A stretch of 64,000 bases of DNA from Brotaphodocola faecis (GTDB lineage Bacteria; Bacillota; Clostridia; Lachnospirales; Lachnospiraceae). A program made the translations under genes and the position numbers. The DNA lies in contig NZ_JBBMFJ010000014.1 of assembly GCF_040096075.1 (NCBI RefSeq), forward strand, positions 1 through 64,000, given 5' to 3'. Shown one piece after another: positions 49,519 through 57,399 of this stretch (position 1 is the first letter of the stretch; the number at the start of each line of letters is the position of its first letter). The notes beneath the pieces are model-generated. The model searched no databases. It was given only the letters and a program-made list of their open reading frames with translations, and was not told where the DNA came from.

Positions 49519-50694
49519 CTACTCACTCCGCAGCGCATCGATCGGGTTCAGCTTTGCCGCACGGCTTGCAGGCATATATCCAAACAACAGACCAATTCCA
49601 ACCGACACACTGAAAGACACGATCACGGCCATCGGGGTTGGCGTCGCGTTTAACCCGGCCAGTGCTCCAATGGTGGAGGTGGCAATACTTCCCAGCAGAA
49701 TTCCGATCACGCCTCCCAGGGAACTGGTCACCGCCGCTTCGATAACAAACTGCTGCATGATGACGCTCCGCTTGGCGCCCAACGCCTTGCGAATACCGAT
49801 TTCTCTGGTTCGTTCCGTTACAGACACCAGCATGATATTCATAACGCCCACGCCTGCCACCAACAGGGAGATTCCGGCAATACCACCCAGTCCTGCCGAT
49901 ACCATGGCGATCATGCTGTTTAAGGAATCCAGCATCTCACTCATGGCAGTGACCGTATACAGGTCTTCATTCTTGAATTTCTCATATAAAAAATCTTCAA
50001 TCAGAGTTTTTCCTTCCGTTGCCGCAGACAAGTCACGGATCGTAAAGGTGTAGTTATTGATGTTAGCGTTGCGTGCCATCTTGACCGCGCAGCTATATGG
50101 CATAAACAGAAAATCATCGGTACCGCCCTCTTCCAGATCATCATCCTGCTGTTCCACCACGCCGACGATCTGGAACGCGTATCCGTTTACCTTGATGGTC
50201 TCGCCGTAGGCTTTCTCCGCACTTCCGTATAACTCATTTGCCACGTAGGCACCGATCACGCAGACCTTATGCCGTGCCGTGATGTCGGCGTACTGGACAT
50301 TGCGCCCGTAGGCCAGCATCCAGTCTTTGACGCCGAGATAGTCTTCGCTTACACCACTCACCGAAGTGGAAGTCATGGAATCTGTTCCGTTTTTCACGAT
50401 AGCGCTGATACTGACCATGGGCGTCATATGATCAAAGCTCTCCGTATTTTCATCGTAAAATGCATACATCTCATCCACCGACACCGACCGGGACGGAAGA
50501 TTGACCATGTTGACCGTGATCTGGTTGGTGCCAAGGCTGGCAAAGCTTTCGGTCATGTAGGACATATAGGCATTTACCAGACTCACCAGGATGATGACCG
50601 AAGCCACGCCAATGATGATGCCCAGCATCGTCAGAAAGGAGCGCATCTTGTTACTCCAGATACTCTTGATGGCCAGCTTAAATGATTGCAGCAT
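49519..50694 (-). CDS. MacB-type ABC transporter permease
   Basis: The protein is 391 aa. One helix at the N-terminus (MLGIIIGVASVIILVSLVNAYM) precedes an extracellular MacB_PCD domain of about 210 residues. Three C-terminal helices follow (GIAGISLLVAGVGVMNIMLVSVTERTREIGIRKALGAKR), typical of FtsX/MacB permeases. It works with the ATPase and adaptor genes upstream to export peptides or drugs. It overlaps the ATPase gene by 17 bp. Confidence 0.9.
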   Translation of the reverse strand: MLQSFKLAIKSIWSNKMRSFLTMLGIIIGVASVIILVSLVNAYMSYMTESFASLGTNQITVNMVNLPSRSVSVDEMYAFYDENTESFDHMTPMVSISAIVKNGTDSMTSTSVSGVSEDYLGVKDWMLAYGRNVQYADITARHKVCVIGAYVANELYGSAEKAYGETIKVNGYAFQIVGVVEQQDDDLEEGGTDDFLFMPYSCAVKMARNANINNYTFTIRDLSAATEGKTLIEDFLYEKFKNEDLYTVTAMSEMLDSLNSMIAMVSAGLGGIAGISLLVAGVGVMNIMLVSVTERTREIGIRKALGAKRSVIMQQFVIEAAVTSSLGGVIGILLGSIATSTIGALAGLNATPTPMAVIVSFSVSVGIGLLFGYMPASRAAKLNPIDALRSE

Positions 50695-51385
50695 AGTCTT
50701 TCACATCTCCGTTAAAATTAATCTTTCCATCGTGGATCCGCACCACATGCTTTGCCTCCAGGGCAATGGAATTATCGTGGGTAATCATGACAATGGTATT
50801 TCCTTCTTCATTGAGTTCCTTCAGAAAATTCAGTACCTCGCGGCTGGTTTTTGAGTCCAGCGCACCGGTGGGTTCGTCCGCCAGGATCAGAGATGGGTCT
50901 CCCGCCAGCGCCCGGGCAATGGATACTCGCTGCTGCTGGCCGCCAGAAAGCTGATTCGGCATATTCTTCCATTTGTCCGCCAGTCCGACCCGCTCCAGGG
51001 ATCGCATGGCGCGCTCCTTCCGTTCCTCTGCCGGAACCTTTGCATACAGAAGCGGAAGCTCCACATTCTCCAGAAGGTTCGACTTTGGAAGAAGGTTGTA
51101 CTGCTGGAAAATGAAGCCGATCATCCGGTTGCGGATGTCTGCCAGCTGGTCATCGCTCATCTGGTCCACATCCTCGCCTCCCAGCAGATAACTGCCGGAG
51201 GTGGGCACATCCAGCGCGCCGATGATGTTCATGAGGGTGGATTTTCCGCTTCCGGACTTTCCTACAATTGCCACAAATTCGCCGCGGTTGATGGTGAGGG
51301 AGATGCCGTCGTTGGCGCGGACTTCCTCATCACCCATATGATATATTTTGTAAATGTCTTTTAATTCGATCAGAGGTTCTGCCAT
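50678..51385 (-). CDS. MacB/LolD-type ABC transporter ATPase
   Basis: The protein is 235 aa. Walker A is GKSGSGKSTLMNIIG, the Q loop FIFQQYNLLP, the signature QLSGGQQQRVSIARAL and Walker B LILADEPTGALD, all typical of the MacB class. The ATG at 51385 follows GGAGGTATG and is one base past the adaptor stop, so the two are coupled. Confidence 0.92.
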   Translation of the reverse strand: MAEPLIELKDIYKIYHMGDEEVRANDGISLTINRGEFVAIVGKSGSGKSTLMNIIGALDVPTSGSYLLGGEDVDQMSDDQLADIRNRMIGFIFQQYNLLPKSNLLENVELPLLYAKVPAEERKERAMRSLERVGLADKWKNMPNQLSGGQQQRVSIARALAGDPSLILADEPTGALDSKTSREVLNFLKELNEEGNTIVMITHDNSIALEAKHVVRIHDGKINFNGDVKDYAAII

Positions 51386-51386
51386 C

Positions 51387-53222
51387 TTACATACCTCCAC
51401 CGCGGTTGCCGCCTCCACCGTTTCCGCCATTGCCTCCCGGCCCACCGTTTCCGCCGCCAGGGCCGCCGCCCATTCCATCAGGGCCGCCCATTCCGCCCAT
51501 CTGGAACATATCGGTGCTGGTATTAGAAGAGGAATCTACATAAACTTCATCGCCCTCAGAAAGACCACTTGTAATCTGCACGTAATCATCGTTGCTAATG
51601 CCGGTCTCTACTTCTACTGCCTTAAATCCGGCCGGTACATTGCCCTGCTGCTCGGTCACACTGTCATCCTTCACATATACACGGTTGCCCCGCATCAGGG
51701 AATCCACCGGAATCATCAGCGCATTGTCCACCTGGTCCAGAATGATGGTTCCGTCCACGTTCATGCCCGGAAGCAGATCGTCCACCTCATCCAAAGTTAC
51801 AGTGACTGGATAGTTGGTGACCCGATTGGACTGGGAGCTCTGCAAGCTGATGTTAGTGACTTTACCTGTAAAAGTTTTTCCTTCAATGGCGTCCGCCGTG
51901 ACATTGACTGTCTGCCCCACCTGCACGCGGCCTACATCCAGCTCATCCACGGACATTTCAAAGGTCACCTCCGACAAATCGTAGATAACTGCCAGCGTTG
52001 AAGTGGAGCTGCTGGAGCTTCGGTCAATCTTATCTCCCGCTTTCACGCTCTTTGTGATCACCTGACCGGAAATCGGCGCGGTAATGGTGTAGTTATCATA
52101 GGTTTCCTGTTTATTGTCCGCATTGCTCTGGGCCGACTCGATTTTCTCCTGAGCCTGGTCCACCGCGTCCTGATAGGAATCCAGAATATCTTCCACATCC
52201 TTACTCTTAATACGGAACAGCGGGGTACCAGAAGTCACATAGTCTCCCTCATGCACCAGAAGCTCCTCTACCTCCAGACTGCCGTTTCCAGTTACAGAAG
52301 CCTTCATGGTAGTATCCGTCATAGCCTCAAAACTTCCTTCACTGCAGCAGGCAAACTCGCCAATCGTGGCGGCAGCGCTGTGGGATGTAGTAAGACCACC
52401 CGGATTTGCCACCTCCATGGTAACGTAACGGACAATACGGCCACCATCCAGCACCTCATCCATATTGCTAACCGCCGTAACCAAGCCGGAAAGTTGTTCT
52501 TCCGTATCCGTCAGTGTAACCACGGCCTGGCTGCCCACTGGAATGGATGCAGCCTCCCCTGCCAGAAACGGCACTTTGAGTTTCATGGTCTGGTCATTGT
52601 AAAGTTCTGCCAGATCTGTGTTAGAGCTCACCTTGTCTCCCACCTGGATATTTAATTTTTTGATAAAGCCAGTACGGGTAGACTTATAAGTATTGCCGCT
52701 GTAATCACTGACCGCTTCCTGGTAATCCTCCAAAGCCTGCTGATAGCTCTTATTGGCACGAGTCAGAGAATTTTCCGAAGATTTCAGATCGGACTCTACA
52801 GAAGAAGCATCAATCTGGTAAAGTACCTGCCCCGCCGTCACCTGATCGCCCTCTTCAAAATCCGCCGTCAGCACTGTTCCCTCCACCAGAGATGTAATGG
52901 TATAAGTGTCTTTTGGAGAAATAGTGCCAGATGAAGTCAATTCTGAAGTCAAGGTTCCTACGGTTGCCGTAGCAGTTTTCTGCTCTCCTGCTTTTGAACT
53001 GGCCATTTTAGCTTTAGCGCTGTGATTGTGCCAGAACAGGCCGCCTGCAAGAACCGCCACACCTGCTGCAATCAACAGCACACGTTTCTTTCCGCCCTTG
53101 TTTTTGCGCCGTTTTCCGGTTTTTCCTGCTGCATTTCCCAGTCCGGTCATTCCGCCGTTTCCGTTTTCACTCCCTGCCTCGGAATGTGTCTTTCTAAATT
53201 TTGCTGATAATGTTCCAAACAT
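51387..53222 (-). CDS. HlyD/MacA-type adaptor with duplicated core
   Basis: The protein is 611 aa, longer than the usual 350-420. A basic N-terminus and one helix (RVLLIAAGVAVLAGGLFW) are followed by two lipoyl and coiled-coil sets. The first covers about 85-200 (TITSLVEGTVLTADFEEGDQVTAG ... RTGFIKKLNIQVGDKV), and the second about 300-400 (LEVEELLVHEGDYVTSGTPLFRI ... YTITAPISGQVITKSVKAGDKI). Each has its own barrel region. The tail is Gly/Asn/Met-rich. It should link the MacB-type permease to the cell surface. It is the second gene of the operon. Confidence 0.85.
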   Translation of the reverse strand: MFGTLSAKFRKTHSEAGSENGNGGMTGLGNAAGKTGKRRKNKGGKKRVLLIAAGVAVLAGGLFWHNHSAKAKMASSKAGEQKTATATVGTLTSELTSSGTISPKDTYTITSLVEGTVLTADFEEGDQVTAGQVLYQIDASSVESDLKSSENSLTRANKSYQQALEDYQEAVSDYSGNTYKSTRTGFIKKLNIQVGDKVSSNTDLAELYNDQTMKLKVPFLAGEAASIPVGSQAVVTLTDTEEQLSGLVTAVSNMDEVLDGGRIVRYVTMEVANPGGLTTSHSAAATIGEFACCSEGSFEAMTDTTMKASVTGNGSLEVEELLVHEGDYVTSGTPLFRIKSKDVEDILDSYQDAVDQAQEKIESAQSNADNKQETYDNYTITAPISGQVITKSVKAGDKIDRSSSSSTSTLAVIYDLSEVTFEMSVDELDVGRVQVGQTVNVTADAIEGKTFTGKVTNISLQSSQSNRVTNYPVTVTLDEVDDLLPGMNVDGTIILDQVDNALMIPVDSLMRGNRVYVKDDSVTEQQGNVPAGFKAVEVETGISNDDYVQITSGLSEGDEVYVDSSSNTSTDMFQMGGMGGPDGMGGGPGGGNGGPGGNGGNGGGGNRGGGM

Positions 53223-53234
53223 GTCCGGCCTCCC

Positions 53235-54332
53235 TTAATCTTCCACATAGTCCACAACGGTATAGGTCGCGTCACCATTGGAGTTCTCGCTCTTTTCACA
53301 GATCAGCGTTACCCGGTCACCTACACGGATGGAGCCGTAAACAGAAAACGCAAACTGCATCTCGGAACTGCTCAGCTTGTATTCCTGCCCGTCATCCAGG
53401 GTGATAGAGGTCGGCGTCATGACATCGCTGGAGCTGTAATAAATGTTCTCCACCGTTCCGCGCACGGCACAACGGCCGGATTGCACATCTTCATCCGCAA
53501 TGTAGGCCCAGATGGTTTTTGCGGTCTGATTGTAATAAATCACCACATAACTGCTGGAAACATAGCTTTTTAATGCCTCATAGCTGGAGGCATCGCCGTT
53601 TACAAAAATGCTGGCCTCCTGCACATTGAACGGAACATAATTGCCGATCTGGGAGCCCTTGGTCACAAGCTTTGGTCCCTTAAGATTGGTATCCGCAAGT
53701 CCCAGCGGATTCACCTCTCCATCAGAATTCAATTCACATCCAAGCACAGTCGCATAGGCTTTTCCGGTAGTTTTGGAGTCGGTCTTTAACAGGTTATAAA
53801 ACAGGTTGATGCAATCTGAACGGTTTAGTACCTCGTTTGGCTGCCTGTCCAGATTTTCATTCAACTCCAAGGCATAAAATTTTGCCATACGTGCACTGGA
53901 AAGGCTGCTGCCAAAATCCTCGCTGGTGTAACCAAGAAGTGCCAGAATTCCCCGCGCCGCCTCCTGCAGCGTAATGGACTGCTCCGGCTTATATAAGCCG
54001 CCCAGATAACCAGTCACCCAGTTCTGTTCTGCCGCAATGCGGATACTGGACGCGTACTGGGCCGTGGCTGGGACATCGGCATAAACCGACACGCTACTGG
54101 TGGTGGGAAGAAAATCCCGGTAGGTGGATGCCTTTACCAGCATATTGGCAAACTCTGCCCGGGTCACCGGATCATTCAGGCCGGTGCTGGTGTTGTTCAT
54201 AATGCCGGCAATGCCGACTACCTTCCTCCGGTAATCTATATTATTATCCGCCGCAAACGCAGTCATGTTCGGCAAAACTGCCATGCCAAACGACACACCC
54301 GCCATCACAGCCGCAAGCTCTCTCATCCTCAT
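53235..54332 (-). CDS. S-layer homology domain protein
   Basis: The protein is 365 aa. A signal peptide (MAGVSFGMAVLPNMTAFAA) is followed by SLH-type repeats at about residues 30-150 (KVVGIAGIMNNTSTGLNDPVTRAEFANMLVKA; ASSIRIAAEQNWVTGYLGGLYKPEQSITLQEAARGILALLGY). The C-terminal 200 residues are beta-rich and unrecognised. It is probably wall-attached and is the first gene of the MacAB-like operon, 12 bp before the adaptor. Confidence 0.82.
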   Translation of the reverse strand: MRMRELAAVMAGVSFGMAVLPNMTAFAADNNIDYRRKVVGIAGIMNNTSTGLNDPVTRAEFANMLVKASTYRDFLPTTSSVSVYADVPATAQYASSIRIAAEQNWVTGYLGGLYKPEQSITLQEAARGILALLGYTSEDFGSSLSSARMAKFYALELNENLDRQPNEVLNRSDCINLFYNLLKTDSKTTGKAYATVLGCELNSDGEVNPLGLADTNLKGPKLVTKGSQIGNYVPFNVQEASIFVNGDASSYEALKSYVSSSYVVIYYNQTAKTIWAYIADEDVQSGRCAVRGTVENIYYSSSDVMTPTSITLDDGQEYKLSSSEMQFAFSVYGSIRVGDRVTLICEKSENSNGDATYTVVDYVED

Positions 54333-54436
54333 AATGTGCTCCTCTCTGAATCATTTTCAGTCTTTTCGCTTTTATAAACATATCAGGCGAATGTGTTCAT
54401 TTTGTGAGGAAAGAATGGGAAGTTTGTGAGAAAATT

Positions 54437-54571
54437 CGTAACTGTTCAGTACCTTCACAGTCACGAGCAAAAATCCATTGAAAATTGCCTGCGGCAATGG
54501 GATTTTTGCTTGCCAGCTCATGTTTTCTTACGGTCAGCGCAGCAAGTGCGCAGACCTATTGAACAGTTACG
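54437..54571 (+). repeat. Family 1 structured repeat, complete diverged copy
   Basis: The copy is 135 bp and starts CGTAACTGTTCAGTA and ends GAACAGTTACG. It differs from the skin copies at several positions, including a paired change (GGGC/GCCT to GAGC/GCTT) that keeps the main stem. AAAATT flanks both ends and could be a target duplication. It lies upstream of the SLH gene and 28 bp from family 2 copy B. Confidence 0.88.
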
Positions 54572-54598
54572 AAAATTCAAAATTTGAAACATAGCTCC

Positions 54599-54766
54599 GG
54601 AAGTGAATGAGCCCGCCTCCCTCTATTTTCACATATCGTTGTTTGCTTGCTCTCACAACATGCGTTCGCCTGCATCGGACTTCATCCGCTGCATTCGGAC
54701 ACGTGTGTTCAAAAGGCAAACAACCTGATATGCTGAAAATACCGGGAGACGGGCTCATTCACTTCC
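54599..54766 (+). repeat. Family 2 structured element, copy B
   Basis: The 168-bp element aligns to copy A at 46135 along its full length in the same orientation. The outer stem is GGAAGTGAATGAGCCCG with CGGGCTCATTCACTTCC; the middle stems are identical to copy A. Paired changes relative to copy A preserve pairing at several positions. It lies between a family 1 repeat and tRNA-Asp. Confidence 0.85.
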
Positions 54767-54783
54767 TGCTTTACTGATAAAAA

Positions 54784-54811
54784 AAAGAAGCCTGCTACCA
54801 GACTTCTTTTA
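54784..54811 (-). terminator. Terminator of tRNA-Asp
   Basis: On the minus strand AAGAAG-t-CTG pairs with CAG-g-CTTCTT and is followed by a run of T, just after the tRNA. Confidence 0.88.
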
Positions 54812-54818
54812 TATATAG

Positions 54819-54892
54819 CGACCCGGATGGGGTTCGAACCCACGACCTCCGCCGTGACAGGGCGGCGCTCTAACCAGCTGAGCCACCAGGCC
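54819..54892 (-). tRNA. tRNA-Asp (anticodon GTC)
   Basis: The 74-nt cloverleaf on the minus strand has acceptor GGCCTGG/CCGGGTC, discriminator G, D arm GGCTCAGCTGGTTAGAGC, anticodon loop CTGTCAC and T arm GGTTCGAACCC. No CCA is encoded. It stands alone beside two repeats and gene remnants. Confidence 0.95.
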
Positions 54893-55009
54893 ATTTTATA
54901 AATTGTTTGTATTGCTCATGCAATAACAACATTATATAAGATGACCTGGTTCCTGTCAAGCGGATTTTTATTTTATTTGTCCCTATTCGCAACAAGAGTT
55001 TACATTGTA

Positions 55010-55711
55010 TTATTTTTCAAGAATTTGCGGGTCAAGAAGGAAATCATAGATATTCACGGTCAAAATACCATAGTTATCATAGTACGGCTGCACAATATCT
55101 TTTGTAATAACAATCTTCTTGAAAGAATCATCTATCTTTCTGAATGGTCTGATTTCCTGAGTACGTTTTGCTTCATCAGGTAATGAATACGCTGACTGGA
55201 TATAATATCTGGATGAAGCAAGATTGCATACAAAGTCAACTTCCAGCTGTTTACGGGTTACCTTTCCTTCTTGATCTTTCTCCGCAATGGTAACAACACC
55301 AACATCCACGCTGTATCCACGCATACGCAATTCGTTATAAATCACGTTCTCCATGGAATGTGTCTGCTCAAACTGACGGAAATTGATTCTTGCATTACGA
55401 AGCCCAAGATCAGAGAAATAGTATTTCTTTGGAGTTTCAATATATGCCTTACCCTTGATGTCATATCTCTGTGCTGATTCAATCAGGAAAGAATCCTCAA
55501 AGCAATCCAGATATTTCTTGATCGTTTTTGAAGTGATTTTAGATTTTTTTACAGTCTTAAAGGTATTCTTTAACTTCTCAGGATTGGTCAGAGAACCAAT
55601 AGCAGAGGAAAGGATATTCAGCAAGTCTTCCAGTATATGTATAGCCGGTTTTAGGGAAGATTTTTGCAACTTAACACAGTTTTCTGTTCTAAAACCTATT
55701 ATATGCTTCAA
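55010..55711 (-). pseudogene. C-terminal fragment of an AAA/DUF4143 ATPase
   Basis: The 233-aa frame contains the DUF4143 part of archaeal-type AAA proteins (LNILSSAIGSLTNPEKLKNTFK, IKKYLDCFEDSFLIESAQRYDIKGKAYIETPKKYYFSDLGLRNARINF, YNELRMRGYSVDVGVV, EVDFVCN). The N-terminal ATPase domain of about 200 residues with Walker motifs is missing. The first 25 residues do not fit the family. It is a decayed remnant. Its codons are more AT-rich than those of its neighbours, consistent with transfer. Confidence 0.7.
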
Positions 55712-55760
55712 TCAGGATATTATCCCTGTATTCTCTCATTGCTTTATTCTGTTTTAATTT

Positions 55761-55865
55761 ATGGAATGGTGCTCCGAAGACCGCATCCACGCCATGATGC
55801 CAAACCAGCTCCCGCCGGAAATCCAGAAAATTTATGACCACGCCCACGAAGAAGAAGAGGACTGA
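55761..55865 (+). pseudogene. Short C-terminal gene remnant
   Basis: A 34-codon frame reads MEWCSEDRIHAMMPNQLPPEIQKIYDHAHEEEED and ends in a strong terminator stem. It looks like the 3' end of a lost gene, since no ribosome site precedes it. The family is not recognised. Confidence 0.35.
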
Positions 55866-55888
55866 TTGCGAGATCAGTCCTCTTCTTC
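55851..55888. terminator. Terminator between the gene remnant and gltD
   Basis: A perfect 16-bp stem GAAGAAGAGGACTGAT/ATCAGTCCTCTTCTTC with a 6-nt loop lies just after the gltD stop. T-runs are weak on both sides. Confidence 0.8.
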
Positions 55889-55898
55889 ATTGTCGGCT

Positions 55899-57386
55899 TT
55901 ACGCCAGATTCGTATACCCCATCAGATACTTATCCACTTCTTTTGCCACATCGCGGCCTTCGTGGATCGCCCATACCACCAGGGACTGTCCTCTGTGCAT
56001 ATCACCTGCGGTGAAGACTTTCTCTACGTTGGTGGCATATTTTCCGGCCTCGGTAGCCACATTGGTGCGGACATTTAACTCCACGCCGAATGCGTCTGCC
56101 ACGTAAGCCTGGGCGCCCAAAAATCCTGCGGCGATCAGCACCAGGTCTGCCGGTACTTCCTTCTCGGAACCTTCCACCGGCACCATGGACATGCGTCCGG
56201 TCTCCGGATTCTTCTCCGCTTTCAGGCTGATGAGGATGGCCTTTACCAGCTTTCCGCTCTCATCCTTCACAAACTCCTTCACAGTCGTCTGATAGATACG
56301 CGGGTCGTGGCCGAACACGGCAATGGCCTCTTCCTGGCCGTAGTCGGTCTTTAAGATGCGGGGCCACTCCGGCCAGCTGTTGTTTTCCGTGCGCTTTTCT
56401 GGAAGCTTCGGCATCATCTCCAGCTGGGTCACGGACGCGCAGCCATGACGGATGGCGGTGCCGACACAGTCGTTTCCGGTATCACCGCCGCCGATGACGA
56501 TGACATGCTTATCCTTCGCGGAAATGTAATTTCCATCCTCCAGATTGGAGTTTAACAGGCTCTTTGTGGTGGATTTTAAGAAATCAACCGCAAAGTAAAT
56601 ACCCTCTGCATCCCGGCCCGGCACGTTGATGTCCCGCGGGTTGGATGCGCCACAGGCCAGAACTACGCTGTCAAATTCCTTTAACAGCTTTGCAGCCTTA
56701 TAATTCTTTCCGACATTGGCGCCGGTCACAAAGGTCACGCCCTCTTCTTTCATGACATTGATCTTTCGGTCAATGATCTGCTTTTCCAGCTTCATATTCG
56801 GGATGCCGTACATCAGAAGGCCGCCCACGCGGTCCTCCCGCTCAAACACCGTCACATTGTGGCCGCGCTTGTTTAACTGGTCTGCCGCAGCCAGGCCGGA
56901 CGGACCGGAACCGATGACTGCGATCTTTTTATCGGTACGCAGCTTCGGCGGTCTCGGACCTGCTGCTCCTGTCTCGTACGCCTTCTCAATGATGGCATGC
57001 TCGTTTTCTTTAATGCTGACCGGATCTCCGTTCAGGCCGCAGGTGCAGGCTGCCTCGCACGGAGCCGGGCACACACGGCTGGTAAACTCCGGAAAACTGT
57101 TGGTCTTTTTCAGGCGGTTATAGGCCTGTCCCCAGTTTCCGGTATAAACCAGGTCATTCCACTCCGGAACCAGGTTATGGAGCGGGCAGCCGGATACCAT
57201 GCCGTTCATCATCATGCCGGACTGGCAGAAGGGGACGCCGCACTCCATGCAGCGTGCGCCCTGTTTCCTTTGCTGCGCCTCCGTCAAAGGAGTGTGGAAC
57301 TCATTGAAGTTTTTGATGCGCTCCAGTGGTGCAGCCGCCTTGCCGTTTACTCTGTCATATTCTAAAAATCCTGTTGGCTTTCCCAT
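55899..57386 (-). CDS. gltD: Glutamate synthase (NADPH) small subunit
   Basis: The protein is 495 aa. N-terminal Fe-S ligands are CMECGVPFCQSG and CPLHNLVPEWNDL and CPAPCEAACTCGL. FAD and NADPH motifs are AVIGSGPSGLAAADQLNKRGH and VIGGGDTGNDC. It passes electrons from NADPH to GltB. The ATG at 57386 follows AAGGAGGAGAGG, 13 bp after the gltB stop. Confidence 0.95.
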   Translation of the reverse strand: MGKPTGFLEYDRVNGKAAAPLERIKNFNEFHTPLTEAQQRKQGARCMECGVPFCQSGMMMNGMVSGCPLHNLVPEWNDLVYTGNWGQAYNRLKKTNSFPEFTSRVCPAPCEAACTCGLNGDPVSIKENEHAIIEKAYETGAAGPRPPKLRTDKKIAVIGSGPSGLAAADQLNKRGHNVTVFEREDRVGGLLMYGIPNMKLEKQIIDRKINVMKEEGVTFVTGANVGKNYKAAKLLKEFDSVVLACGASNPRDINVPGRDAEGIYFAVDFLKSTTKSLLNSNLEDGNYISAKDKHVIVIGGGDTGNDCVGTAIRHGCASVTQLEMMPKLPEKRTENNSWPEWPRILKTDYGQEEAIAVFGHDPRIYQTTVKEFVKDESGKLVKAILISLKAEKNPETGRMSMVPVEGSEKEVPADLVLIAAGFLGAQAYVADAFGVELNVRTNVATEAGKYATNVEKVFTAGDMHRGQSLVVWAIHEGRDVAKEVDKYLMGYTNLA

Positions 57387-57399
57387 CGTCCTCTCCTCC

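Noticed and set aside
54437..54766. The two adjacent repeats as one insertion sequence.
   Set aside because: Each occurs separately elsewhere in the window and neither encodes a transposase.
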